Origin: Kineosporia babensis
GTDB taxonomy: Bacteria; Actinomycetota; Actinomycetes; Actinomycetales; Kineosporiaceae
Assembly: GCF_021129305.1 (NCBI RefSeq)
Contig: NZ_JAJOMB010000005.1
Coordinates: forward strand, 248,001 to 312,000
Reading direction: 5' to 3'
DNA: 64,000 nucleotides
Position 1 is the first letter of the stretch. Each line of letters starts with the position of its first letter. Shown piece after piece: positions 24,046 to 32,644 of this stretch. The notes beneath the pieces were generated by a model. It did no database searches and was not told the origin of the DNA. It was given only the letters and a program-made list of their open reading frames with translations. The position numbers were made by a program, and so were the translations under genes.

Positions 24046-24771
24046 ATGAGCGACATCGGGATCCACCAGTTCAACGACAACAATCTGGCCCGGTGGAGCG
24101 CCATGGGCTTTCCCACCGGCGGCCTGCCCGACACCGAGGACGTTTTCTCCCGGCACACTTTCGGCGGGGGTCAGATCGTGGTGCGCCGTCCGTTGCCGGC
24201 GGCCCGAATCGAAGAACTCTTCGCCGAGCCGGTGCGCGGGCGCCGGAACATGATCGAGGACACGTTCGGGGTCGGCGGGGTGCGGGTGCCGGATGACGTG
24301 ACGCCGTTAACCTACCCGGTGATGGTGCGCCCGGCCGGGCCGGTGGCGGTGGCCTTGCGGGCGGGCGTCGAGGTGGTTGCCGTGTCGTCTCAGGCCGAAC
24401 TGGAGACGGCCGAGCGCGTCATCGTGGACGGGTTCCCCCGGCCGGAGGTGCAGCCTTGGGTGAAGGGCGGATTCATCCCCCCGGCTGTGCTGGGCGATCC
24501 CGGTTGGCGCACCTGGCTGGCCCGGCGGGACGGAGTGCCCGGGGCGGCGGCGGTGAGTTACGACGACGGCGAAGTTCTGGGCATCTACTGGCTGGCCACC
24601 CTGCCGGAGCATCGGGGCGCCGGACTGGCATCTGCGGTGATGACCTCGATCCTGGCCTCCCGGCCCGAACGGGCGTCGGCGCTGGTCGCGACCGTGGCCG
24701 GGCTGCCCTTGTACGAACGTCTGGGTTACCAGAGGGTGGCCGAGGGGATCTGGTACGCACGCCGCAGTTGA
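24046..24771 (+). CDS. GNAT-family N-acetyltransferase
   Basis: A 241-residue protein with a C-terminal GNAT domain: motif A is LATLPEHRGAGLASAVM, with the acetyl-CoA-binding R-G-A-G-L-A turn, followed by LYERLGYQRVAEGIWY. The N-terminal half (about 110 residues) is a separate domain that could bind the acceptor. AGGAAG precedes the ATG by about 7 bases. Acceptor unknown. It is followed after about 40 bases by a Nudix gene on the same strand. Confidence 0.8.
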   Translation: MSDIGIHQFNDNNLARWSAMGFPTGGLPDTEDVFSRHTFGGGQIVVRRPLPAARIEELFAEPVRGRRNMIEDTFGVGGVRVPDDVTPLTYPVMVRPAGPVAVALRAGVEVVAVSSQAELETAERVIVDGFPRPEVQPWVKGGFIPPAVLGDPGWRTWLARRDGVPGAAAVSYDDGEVLGIYWLATLPEHRGAGLASAVMTSILASRPERASALVATVAGLPLYERLGYQRVAEGIWYARRS

Positions 24772-24812
24772 AGGCTCGTTGAACTGGATGGGCCGGTGAA
24801 CCGGGTTCCGGC

Positions 24813-25310
24813 ATGATGGCGCCCGTGGTGAAGAGAAGCGCAGCGATGCTGGTCTACCGGTTCGACCACGACGGCGACCTCGAGGTGCTGATCGCACACA
24901 TGGGTGGGCCGCTGTGGGCGCGCAAGGAGGAGCACGCCTGGTCGATCCCGAAGGGGCTGTTCGAGCCGGGCGAGGACGCCCTGGCCGCGGCCTTGCGGGA
25001 GTTCCGGGAAGAGATGGGCTCGCCCGCGCCGGAGGGCCCGTATCTGGAGCTGGGCGACACCAAGCAGTCCAGCGGCAAGGTGATCACCACCTTCGCGGTG
25101 CACGGTGAGCACGACGTCAGCACCTTCTCCAGCAACCTGTTCGAGATGGAGTGGCCGCGCGGCTCGGGGAAGATGCAGTGGTTCCCGGAGATGGACCGGG
25201 CGGCCTGGTTCGACCTGCCCACCGCCGCGACCAAGCTGGTCAAGGGCCAGCTGCCGATTCTCGACGCGCTGAGCGCAGCCGTCCGCCGGCCGCTAGAACT
25301 GGATCTTTGA
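24813..25310 (+). CDS. Nudix hydrolase
   Basis: A 165-residue Nudix protein with a complete Nudix box (G-x5-E-x7-RE-F-R-EE-M-G) starting at GLFEPGEDALAAALREF. Metal-dependent hydrolysis of a nucleoside diphosphate-linked compound is expected. The N terminus KRSAAMLVYRFDHDGDLEVL is usual for short actinobacterial members, and MQWFPEMDRAAWFDL is the C-terminal lid. Its 3' end overlaps the convergent PLD-like gene by 18 bases. The start could be ATG 24813 or a codon further in. Substrate unknown. Confidence 0.85.
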   Translation: MMAPVVKRSAAMLVYRFDHDGDLEVLIAHMGGPLWARKEEHAWSIPKGLFEPGEDALAAALREFREEMGSPAPEGPYLELGDTKQSSGKVITTFAVHGEHDVSTFSSNLFEMEWPRGSGKMQWFPEMDRAAWFDLPTAATKLVKGQLPILDALSAAVRRPLELDL

Positions 25311-27005
25311 GCGTAGACGACGGGGACGGTCGTCCGGATCGTAGACGGTCCGGTACACCGGGGTGGCCCACAGGCGGGTAAGTCGTCCGATCGGCTCCGG
25401 GCGGTGCACCCGGGCGTGCCCGCCCGGCCTCTCCCCCGTGCGACCGCCGGCGTGCCAATCGTCCATTGCTTGTGCTCTTTCGGCCCACAGGTCGAAGGCC
25501 GAAGCGGGGTCGAGCAGGCGCGGGTCGTCGGTTCCGAGGCCGAGGTGCTCCGCCCACAGCTGCAACCTCAGCTCGCGCGGCAGCTTACGGGCGCCCAGCT
25601 GACGAGGCTCACGCGGATCGTGCTCCGGGTCCAGCACGGCGCAGGTGAGCTCGCTGTCGTTGGTCCAGGACCGGCGATTGAAATTGTCCGAACCGCAGGT
25701 CATCCACACGTCGTCGACCACGCACACCTTGGCGTGCACATAGATCGGCACGCCCTCGGCATTCTCCAGGTCGTACACCGCGAACCGTTCCGGCGCGGCC
25801 TCTTTCAGCGTGCGGATGGCATCCAGCTGACCCAGCCGATTCGGCGGCGTGTTCTGGTCCGGATACCGCGGCACCACCGCGATCACCCTCAGCTCGGGCT
25901 CCCGCCGCAGAGCCTCGGCAATGCCCGCGGCCACGACTTTCGACCACAAGTACTGGTCCTCGAAATAGATCAGGCTCCTGGCCTGGCGAAAAGCCTTCTC
26001 GTAAGCCCGGGCCACACTCCGCTCGCCATCGGCGGCAAAGGGATACCGCGGCCGCTTGGCACCGTACGTACGCAGGATCTGCACGGCATGACGGCCGCTG
26101 GGCTGCGGATCCGGGAAGGACTCGGGCAACTTCTTCGGCCGACGCGGCATATGGGCCCGGCGCTGGATCAGCATACGATAGGGAGTACGGCGATCCAGCG
26201 GCGTCGGATCATCCCAGCGTTCAATGAAAGTCCGCAGCAGATCACCCACGATCGGCCCGCGCAGTTCCAGCGCTGCATCGTGCCAGGGCGCCCGCCCCTG
26301 ATACCGCTGATCCATCGGCGCCTGCTGCGGATCCCCGTGGTGCTCGGCATCGTCCCGGCGCGAATAACACAGGTCGATACCGCCGACGAAGGCCACGTCC
26401 CGATCAGGCTCACCCCGGTGCCGGATCACGAAAAGCTTCTGATGATGCGCCCCGAAGCGCCGAACCCGCTGATCCAGAAGAACTTCCCCACCGGCCAGAT
26501 TGATCTCCGTGCCGAGCCGCTGATTCTCCTGAGCACTGAACGCGAAGCTGTCCGAATGCGAGCGCCACAGAAGCCCTCTCACCTCAACGCCGTTCTTGGC
26601 CAGACCGGTCAGCATCTCCCCGATCGTCGGCCCGTCCTCCAGCAGCTTCTCGTCCCGGTCACCGCGCCAGTCGGTAAAGTACAGCCGATCGCCACTTTTC
26701 AGCGCGTCGAGCTCTTCGTGGAGCCGGCGGAAATACTGGGCTCCGTGCACCACCGGGCGCACCTGATTACCGGCAACCCAGCCCCGGCCGTCGTCCCTGG
26801 GCACCCGGTCGATCGAGGACGAGGGGTTGCCCCGCTCGCTCGGAGTGAGGAACCAGGTGCGGGTGGCCGGGTCCTCCGCCTCATCGACACCCGCCACGTC
26901 GATGTCCGGCTCCGGATCGATGTCCGGCGCGGCCTCCCCCTCTTCGTCAACGTTGGGCAGGCCATCAAGATCGCGCTCACCAGCGCCGTCGCCAGTACGA
27001 GTCAT
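25293..27005 (-). CDS. Phospholipase D-like protein with two HKD motifs
   Basis: A 570-residue cytoplasmic PLD-superfamily protein. The second motif, VHAKVCVVDDVWMTCGSDN, is canonical HxKx4D. The first, HHQKLFVIRHRGEPD, has Arg where the Asp is expected, a deviation I believe also occurs in related actinomycete PLD-like proteins. An acidic, disordered N-terminal tail precedes the catalytic part. No signal peptide or membrane anchor is seen, so it may act on intracellular lipid or nucleic acid. ATG 27005 is preferred; GTG 27026 and ATG 27050 are also open. Upstream lies a 1.1-kb gene-poor region. Confidence 0.8.
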   Translation of the reverse strand: MTRTGDGAGERDLDGLPNVDEEGEAAPDIDPEPDIDVAGVDEAEDPATRTWFLTPSERGNPSSSIDRVPRDDGRGWVAGNQVRPVVHGAQYFRRLHEELDALKSGDRLYFTDWRGDRDEKLLEDGPTIGEMLTGLAKNGVEVRGLLWRSHSDSFAFSAQENQRLGTEINLAGGEVLLDQRVRRFGAHHQKLFVIRHRGEPDRDVAFVGGIDLCYSRRDDAEHHGDPQQAPMDQRYQGRAPWHDAALELRGPIVGDLLRTFIERWDDPTPLDRRTPYRMLIQRRAHMPRRPKKLPESFPDPQPSGRHAVQILRTYGAKRPRYPFAADGERSVARAYEKAFRQARSLIYFEDQYLWSKVVAAGIAEALRREPELRVIAVVPRYPDQNTPPNRLGQLDAIRTLKEAAPERFAVYDLENAEGVPIYVHAKVCVVDDVWMTCGSDNFNRRSWTNDSELTCAVLDPEHDPREPRQLGARKLPRELRLQLWAEHLGLGTDDPRLLDPASAFDLWAERAQAMDDWHAGGRTGERPGGHARVHRPEPIGRLTRLWATPVYRTVYDPDDRPRRLRSKIQF

Positions 27006-27265
27006 CGAGCCACGACCATCCTCCACGTCCCGCCCTGCACGCCCGGCCATTTCCCGCCTCGCCGGGTGGCCGGGGCCTCATCACCCGCAAAACTCCCGCC
27101 CGTCCACTTCCTCCCGAGATTAACCCCGCGCCTCCCATCCGCACCTCCACGCCGTGCTGCGGTCCAATGCCGCGAGAGGAGGGCGAGTTTCGGGCGACTC
27201 CCCCAGGCGGCACAGGCAGTTCCAGAAGCACAGACAGACGTGGGCGCGGGGACTGTGCGGGGACC

Positions 27266-27325
27266 GGGTACGGGTTGCCTGGGTGCGGGTTGCCTGGGTG
27301 CGAGTTCACTGGGCGCGAGTTCACT
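27266..27325. repeat. Four tandem 15-bp repeats
   Basis: Units GGGTACGGGTTGCCT, GGGTGCGGGTTGCCT, GGGTGCGAGTTCACT and GGGCGCGAGTTCACT follow one another without gaps. The first two and last two are most alike, suggesting duplication in steps. A period of 15 would keep a reading frame, but no convincing gene surrounds it. Confidence 0.8.
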
Positions 27326-27532
27326 GGGCGGCGCGTGGAGCGCCGGTGCAGGCCGGCAACGGGCCGCGGGGTTGCGAGGCGTGGCCACGGAATGTGGATA
27401 CGGAGTGTGGGCGCAGGTGCGGGGTGAGTTCATCAGCGCGGGCAAGGGCCCGTCCGCCGAGCCGGACCAGGGCTGCGACTCGGTTCGCCGGCAAAACCGA
27501 GAATGGGCGGCCGCTGGGGAGGCGGCCGCAAC

Positions 27533-27568
27533 GTGTCCATGTGGTACGTCCGGTACCAGGTGTACACA
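27533..27568. repeat. 36-bp palindromic element, copy B (inverted relative to copy A)
   Basis: GTGTCCATG, then TGGTAC-GTCCG-GTACCA, then GGTGTACACA. Read on the minus strand it starts TGTGTACACCTGGTAC exactly as copy A at 15028, and the similarity continues for over 40 bases with about 80 percent identity. It is in the gene-poor island. Confidence 0.65.
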
Positions 27569-27700
27569 TTTTCGAATGCTCGTCAGCTTCGCTGAGGTGC
27601 CACCCACAAGAAGCCGCGGAAATCTGGGCCCGTACCGCCACCCAGCCCTGGCTTGTTCCTTCTCCACCCCTGCCACTACCCGGCGAAATCACGACATCAT

Positions 27701-27734
27701 GTAAACAAAGTGCGCCCTCCGGCACTTTGTTTAC
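27701..27734. repeat. Perfect 13-8-13 palindrome
   Basis: GTAAACAAAGTGC at 27701-27713 and its exact reverse complement at 27722-27734 flank the 8-base core GCCCTCCG. The arms are unusually A/T-rich for this genome. There is no T run beside it. It may be an operator, a dispersed repeat or a recombinase site. Confidence 0.7.
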
Positions 27735-27877
27735 GCACTCTCGAATCGCCCGAACCAGCGCCCGCCCAACCCCTCACGGTCGGGGACTGCCTCTCCTTGC
27801 CGGGCGCGATGCGGTGGCGCACACTCCCCGGCCCGCCCATACCCGCAAGGCCGCCACCCCAAGGCGACCCCGGCGCC

Positions 27878-28032
27878 GCGCACACTCCCCCAGCGCACAC
27901 TCCCTCCAGCTGCACACTCCCCCAGCCGCGCACTCCCTCCAGCCGCGCACTCCCCCAGCGCGCACTCCACCAGCGCGCACTCCACCAGCCGCACGCTCCC
28001 CCAGCCGCACGCTCCCCCAGCGCAGGCTCTCC
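27878..28032. repeat. Array of nine to ten 15-17-bp repeats
   Basis: Degenerate units of the form CCGCGCACTCCCCCAG and CGCGCACTCCACCAG are joined head to tail with no spacers. Several adjacent pairs are identical, which suggests growth by slippage. Unit lengths of 15, 16 and 17 break any reading frame. Confidence 0.75.
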
Positions 28033-28072
28033 GGGATGGAGCAGCCGCGATGAGCCCCCTGGAAAGCGGAAA

Positions 28073-28110
28073 GCCGGTGCCTGGACGCTGTTCAGCGTCC
28101 AGGCACCGGC
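28073..28110 (-). terminator. valS terminator
   Basis: A perfect 18-bp stem (28073-28090 with 28093-28110) sits 14 bases beyond the valS stop. The minus-strand stem ends with CTTTCC. Placement and stem strength make termination very likely. Confidence 0.85.
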
Positions 28111-28124
28111 TCTCGGCAAGAAGG

Positions 28125-30743
28125 TCAGCCGGCGGTGGGTTCGGCTTCCTTCAGGGTGACCTCTACCTTGGCGTCGGCCTCGTCGACCGGCACGGTGACC
28201 AGCTCGGCGACCGTGCCGGCGGCGCGCAGGTCTCCGATCACGGCCTGGACGGCGGCGATCCGGGCCGGGGTGTCGGAGACCACGACCTTTTCCACCTCGG
28301 CGCGGACCGACTTCTTGGCGTCGGACTTGGTCTTACGGATCTGGCGCAGCACGTCGGCGGCCACCGCGAGCACCGAGAGCTCGCCGGTGGCGGGCTCGTC
28401 GGAGTTCTGCAGCAGTTCGCGGACCTCGACCGGGGCGGGCCAGGCAGCGCGGTGGATCGAGCCGGCCCCGAAGCCGGGCAGGCGCTTGCCGTCTTCCGAG
28501 GTGGCCATCGACCAGGCCTCTTCGGTGACGTAGGGCAGGAACGGCGCGAACAGGCGCAGCAGCACCGAGACCGCGGTCCGCAGCGCGGTCTGGGCGGAGA
28601 CCGCACCGGCGCCCTCGCCGTAGGCCCGGTCCTTCACCAGTTCCAGGTAGTCGTCGCAGAACTGCCAGAAGAACTCTTCGGTCAGCTTCAGCGCGCGCGA
28701 GTAGTCGTAGGCCGTGAACGCCTTGGTGGCTTCCTCGACCAGGACGATCAGCTGGGTCAGCACGGCCTCGTCGACCGGCTCGACGATCGTGCCCTCGGTG
28801 ACCGCCCCGGCCGCGGAGCCGAAGCCGAGCGCGAACTTGGAGGCGTTGACGATCTTCATCGCCAGCCGCCGGCCGATCTTCATCTGGCCCGGGTCGAAGG
28901 CGGTGTCCACGCCGAGGCGGGCGCTGCTGGCCCAGTACCGCACCGCATCGGCGCCGTGCTGCTCCAGCAGGTCGGTCGGGACCACGACGTTGCCCTTGGA
29001 CTTGGACATCTTCTTGCGGTCCGGGTCGAGGATCCACCCCGAGAGCGCGGCGTGCTTCCACGGCACCTGGCCGAACTCGTGGGCGCTGCGCACCACGGTG
29101 GAGAACAGCCAGGTCCGGATGATGTCGTGGCCCTGCGGGCGCAGGTCCATCGGGAAGGTGCGGGCGTGCAGGTCCTCGTCCTCGCTCCACCCGGTGACGA
29201 TCTGCGGGGTGAGCGAGGAGGTGGCCCAGGTGTCCATCACGTCCGGGTCACCGGTGAAACCGCCCGGCTGGTCGCGCTGCTCGGCGGTGTACCCGGCCGG
29301 GACGTGCGACTGCGGGTCGACCGGCAGCTGCGCGTCGTCCGGGACCAGCGGCTTGTCGTACTGCGGCTCGCCGTCGGCGTTCAGCGAGTACCACAGCGGG
29401 ATCGGCACCCCGAAGAAACGCTGCCGGGAGACCAGCCAGTCGCCGTTCAGGCCCTCGACCCAGTTGTCGTACCGGTGCCGCATGTGCTCCGGGTGCCACT
29501 CGATCTCGCTGCTGCGGCCCACGAAGGCGGTGCGCAGCTCCTCCGAGCGGCCACCGTTGCGGATGTACCACTGCCGGCTGGTGACGATCTCGAGCGGGCG
29601 GTCACCCTTCTCGAAGAACTTGACCGGGTGGGTGATCGGCTTCGGGTCGGCCAGCAGGTCGCCGGCCTCCTTCAGCATCTCGACCGTCTCCTGCTGGGCG
29701 CCGTAGACCGACTTGCCGGCGATCCGGGCGAAGGCGGCGCGCCCGGCCTCGGTCTCCAGCCAGGCCGGGGTCTCCGAGGTGAGCCGGCCGGTCTTGGTGA
29801 TGATCGCCCGGGTGGGCAGCTCCAGCTCACGCCACCAGATGACGTCGGTGGTGTCACCGAACGTGCAGATCATCGCGATGCCGGTGCCCTTGTCGGGCTG
29901 GGCCAGACGGTGCGCCACGATCGGCACCTCGACCCCGAACACCGGCGTGGTGACGGTGGTGCCGAACAGCGGCTGGTACCGCTCGTCGTCCGGGTGGGCG
30001 ACCAGCGCCACGCAGGCCGACAACAGCTCGGGCCGGGTGGTGGAGATGGTGACGCTCTGGCCGTCGGCCCGGTGGAAACGCAGGTCGTGGTAGGCGCCCG
30101 GGCGCTCCCGGTCCTCCAGCTCGGCCTGGGCCACCGCGGTCTGGAAGGTGGTGTCCCACAGGCTGGGCGCGTCCGAGGAGTACGCCTCGCCGCGCTCGTA
30201 GTTCTTCAGGAACGCCCGCTGGCTGATCTTCTGCGAGTACTGCGAGACCGTGGCGTAGGTCAGCGACCAGTCGACCGACAGGCCGAGGGTGCGCCACAGC
30301 TGCTCGAAGACCTTCTCGTCGGTGGCGGTGAGCTGCTCGCACAGCTCGACGAAGTTGCGCCGGCTGACCGCGACGAAGTCCTGCCGCTTGGACGGAACCT
30401 TGGCCGGCGGCGTGAAGTCCTCGACGTACGGGACCGACGGGTCGCACCGGACGCCGTAGAAGTTCTCCACCCGGCGCTCGGTGGGCAGGCCGTTGTCGTC
30501 CCAGCCCATCGGGTAGAAGACCTCACGGCCGCACATCCGCTGGAACCGGGCGATGGTGTCGGTCTGGGTGTAGCTGAAGACGTGGCCGACGTGCAGGGAG
30601 CCCGATACGGTCGGCGGCGGGGTGTCGATGGAGTAGACCTCGGAGCGCTCACGGGTCCGGTCGAACCGGTACGTACCTTCTCGCTCCCAGGTCTCGCCCC
30701 ATTTGGCTTCGAGACCGTCGACTGCAGATTTCGGGCTTCCCAT
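28125..30743 (-). CDS. valS: Valyl-tRNA synthetase, archaeal/rickettsial-type sequence
   Basis: An 872-residue class I synthetase. The ATP-site HIGH motif is HVGH in SGSLHVGHVFSY, the KMSKS loop is KKMSKSKGN, and the editing domain lies between them. The sequence after HIGH reads MGWDDNGLPTERRVE, as in archaeal and rickettsial ValS, where the common bacterial form has DHAGIATQ. This suggests an ancient replacement of the bacterial enzyme. The C terminus carries a helical tRNA-binding region. It follows recQ by 55 bases on the same strand and ends at a perfect hairpin. ValS identity rather than IleS or LeuS is supported by overall pattern and length. Confidence 0.93.
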   Translation of the reverse strand: MGSPKSAVDGLEAKWGETWEREGTYRFDRTRERSEVYSIDTPPPTVSGSLHVGHVFSYTQTDTIARFQRMCGREVFYPMGWDDNGLPTERRVENFYGVRCDPSVPYVEDFTPPAKVPSKRQDFVAVSRRNFVELCEQLTATDEKVFEQLWRTLGLSVDWSLTYATVSQYSQKISQRAFLKNYERGEAYSSDAPSLWDTTFQTAVAQAELEDRERPGAYHDLRFHRADGQSVTISTTRPELLSACVALVAHPDDERYQPLFGTTVTTPVFGVEVPIVAHRLAQPDKGTGIAMICTFGDTTDVIWWRELELPTRAIITKTGRLTSETPAWLETEAGRAAFARIAGKSVYGAQQETVEMLKEAGDLLADPKPITHPVKFFEKGDRPLEIVTSRQWYIRNGGRSEELRTAFVGRSSEIEWHPEHMRHRYDNWVEGLNGDWLVSRQRFFGVPIPLWYSLNADGEPQYDKPLVPDDAQLPVDPQSHVPAGYTAEQRDQPGGFTGDPDVMDTWATSSLTPQIVTGWSEDEDLHARTFPMDLRPQGHDIIRTWLFSTVVRSAHEFGQVPWKHAALSGWILDPDRKKMSKSKGNVVVPTDLLEQHGADAVRYWASSARLGVDTAFDPGQMKIGRRLAMKIVNASKFALGFGSAAGAVTEGTIVEPVDEAVLTQLIVLVEEATKAFTAYDYSRALKLTEEFFWQFCDDYLELVKDRAYGEGAGAVSAQTALRTAVSVLLRLFAPFLPYVTEEAWSMATSEDGKRLPGFGAGSIHRAAWPAPVEVRELLQNSDEPATGELSVLAVAADVLRQIRKTKSDAKKSVRAEVEKVVVSDTPARIAAVQAVIGDLRAAGTVAELVTVPVDEADAKVEVTLKEAEPTAG

Positions 30744-30798
30744 GCCGAAGACTCTATCGGTTTCGGGCGACCGCTTTTCTCGCCTGTGGACAACCGCC

Positions 30799-32481
30799 CT
30801 AGTCCTCGCGGACCAGCAACGTTGCGTCCGCGGCGATCACGGCCAGGGCCAGCGTCCGGTAGCCCACCTGCTCGAACAGCACGGTGATCCGGTCGGCCTC
30901 GTCCCGCATCACCACGCCCGGGCCCCACTCCCGGTGCCGGACCCGCTGGTTGGTCTCGAACTGCACCGCCGCGACCTCCGGCGGCACCTCCTCGGCCTCG
31001 GCCTCCTGCTCGGCGGTGGAGCCGGACTTGCAGGAGTCGCAGTTGCCGCAGCCACCGTCCGGGTGTTCCTCGCCGAAGTAGCCCAGGAGGAAGTCGCGCC
31101 GGCACCCCGTCGTCTCGGCGTACCCCCGCATCATCGACACCCGCGACTTGTCCATCTGGGTGTGCTCTTCGTCGATCGCCTCGGCCGCCGCGACAGCAGC
31201 CGCCGCCGGGACGTCCACGTCGGTGTACGACAGGGCCGAGTCCTTCAGCGCGAGCGCCCCGGCCTGTTCCAGCAGATTGACGGCGCCGGTGAGCTTGGTG
31301 TGGGTCAACTCCAGTTCGCGACGCAGTTCGACCACGCCGACCGACCCGTCCGTCTTGGTGTGCTCGAGTACCGCACCGGCCACCGTCGCCAGCAACTCCT
31401 CGTCCGCGCCGGCGGAGGCGAAGAAATTACGCAGCGAGAGGTCCTCGGGGCGGTAGTAGAGGCAGGCCAGGGCCGGGTTGCCGTCGCGCCCGGCCCGGCC
31501 GATCTCCTGGTAGTAGGAGTCGATCGAATCGGGGACGTCCGCGTGGACGACGAACCGGACGTCCGCCTTGTTGATCCCCATCCCGAACGCGTTGGTGGCC
31601 ACCACCACGTCCACCTCACCGGCCAGGAACGCGTGGTGCACCTCCTCGCGTTCGGCCGCCTTCAGTCCCGCGTGGTAGGCCCGGGCCGTACGGCCCTGGG
31701 CGCGCAACTGCTCGGCGTACTCCTCGGTGGCACGCCGGGTGGCCGCGTAGACCAGGCCGCTGCCCTCGAGCCCGGCGACCCGCTCGACGACCGCCTTCTC
31801 CTTGTGCCGGGCCTCGGTGAAGCGCCGCACCTCCAGCTCCAGGTTGGGCCGGTCGAATCCGGTGACCAGCTGGACCGGGTTGCTCATCCGCAGCCGCTCG
31901 ACGATCTCGGCCCGCACCGGCGGGGCGGCGGTGGCGGTGAGCGCCAGAACCCGGGGGCGGCCCAGCGTCTCGACCACGTCGCCCAGGCGCAGGTAGTCCG
32001 GCCGGAAGTCGTGCCCCCAGGCCGAGACGCAGTGCGCCTCGTCGATCGCGATCAGTGAGACCTTGAGCTCGGAGAGCCTTTTCAGGACGTCCTGGTTGGC
32101 CAGCTGCTCCGGGGCCAGGAAGACGAACTCGGCGTCACCGGCGGTCAGCGACTCCCAGGCCTCGTCGGTCCGGCCCCGGCTCTGCGCCGAGTTGACCGCG
32201 ACCGCGCCCAGGCCCGCGTTCTCTCCGTGCCGGGCCAGGTTGGCCAGCTGGTCGCGCTGCAGGGCGATCAGCGGGGAGACCACCACGGTCGGGCCGTCCA
32301 GCAGCAGGCCGGCCAGCTGGTACACCGCCGACTTGCCCGCGCCGGTGGGCATCACGACCATCACGTCCCGGCCCTTGGCCAGGGCCTTCACGGCCTCGAG
32401 CTGACCAGGGCGCAGGCGGGGCAGGCCGAGCCGGGTACGGGCCAGCCGGCGGATCCGCATCGAAAGGGGAACCAACTTCAC
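30799..32481 (-). CDS. recQ: RecQ-type DNA helicase with C-terminal Tudor-like motif
   Basis: A superfamily 2 3'-5' helicase (560 aa from GTG 32481; the frame opens at 32556). Motif I is MPTGAGKSAVYQL, motif II IDEAHCVSAWGHDFRP, motif III LALTATA, and motif VI YQEIGRAGRDG. The RecQ zinc-binding cysteines are in CRRDFL and CGNCDSC, followed by a winged-helix-like region. No HRDC domain is seen. Instead the last 60 residues read RVRHREWGPGVVMRD then ITVLFEQVGYRTL, matching the Tudor-like C-terminal motif of UvrD/PcrA helicases. It likely acts in recombination and fork repair. Upstream of valS and possibly co-transcribed. Confidence 0.9.
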   Translation of the reverse strand: MKLVPLSMRIRRLARTRLGLPRLRPGQLEAVKALAKGRDVMVVMPTGAGKSAVYQLAGLLLDGPTVVVSPLIALQRDQLANLARHGENAGLGAVAVNSAQSRGRTDEAWESLTAGDAEFVFLAPEQLANQDVLKRLSELKVSLIAIDEAHCVSAWGHDFRPDYLRLGDVVETLGRPRVLALTATAAPPVRAEIVERLRMSNPVQLVTGFDRPNLELEVRRFTEARHKEKAVVERVAGLEGSGLVYAATRRATEEYAEQLRAQGRTARAYHAGLKAAEREEVHHAFLAGEVDVVVATNAFGMGINKADVRFVVHADVPDSIDSYYQEIGRAGRDGNPALACLYYRPEDLSLRNFFASAGADEELLATVAGAVLEHTKTDGSVGVVELRRELELTHTKLTGAVNLLEQAGALALKDSALSYTDVDVPAAAAVAAAEAIDEEHTQMDKSRVSMMRGYAETTGCRRDFLLGYFGEEHPDGGCGNCDSCKSGSTAEQEAEAEEVPPEVAAVQFETNQRVRHREWGPGVVMRDEADRITVLFEQVGYRTLALAVIAADATLLVRED

Positions 32482-32644
32482 GCGCCCATCCTGCTGGAAA
32501 CCGGTGCCAAGAGCACGTCCGGCACTTTTCCGTACCGAACGTTGCTCATCGATCACGCTACTGGACCACCCGGATCCGGCGACTCCAGCGGACTCCGGCC
32601 AAGTGATTAGCGGGCCTTGCGACGACCGCGCGGACTGTGAGGGA

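Larger units (their letters stand above)
27006..28124. other. Gene-poor repeat island of about 1.1 kb
   Basis: No frame here has a credible start, composition or family resemblance; long open frames on both strands come from low-complexity repeats. The stretch holds a four-copy 15-bp tandem repeat (27266-27325), a long palindrome shared with 15.03 kb (27533-27568), a 13-8-13 palindrome (27701-27734), a nine-unit CGCACTCCCCCAG-type array (27878-28032) and the valS terminator (28073-28110). Confidence 0.6.

Noticed and set aside
27002-27676. 224-residue minus-strand frame in the repeat island
   Set aside because: Low-complexity Pro/Ala/Arg sequence made of tandem repeats, no ribosome binding site, and it overlaps the start of the PLD-like gene.
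27701-27734. Calling the 13-8-13 palindrome a true loxP site
   Set aside because: Only the geometry matches; neither arms nor core resemble loxP, and no recombinase gene is present.
27878-28032. Possible CRISPR array
   Set aside because: Units are 15-17 bases, joined directly without spacers, and degenerate; no cas gene is nearby.
27154-28053. 299-residue plus-strand frame over both tandem arrays
   Set aside because: The second array has unit lengths of 15, 16 and 17 bases, which would not preserve a coding frame. No motif is seen.
28050-30887. 945-residue open frame antisense to valS
   Set aside because: valS has all synthetase motifs on the other strand; this frame has repetitive Arg/Gly/Val-rich sequence expected from antisense of a high-GC gene.
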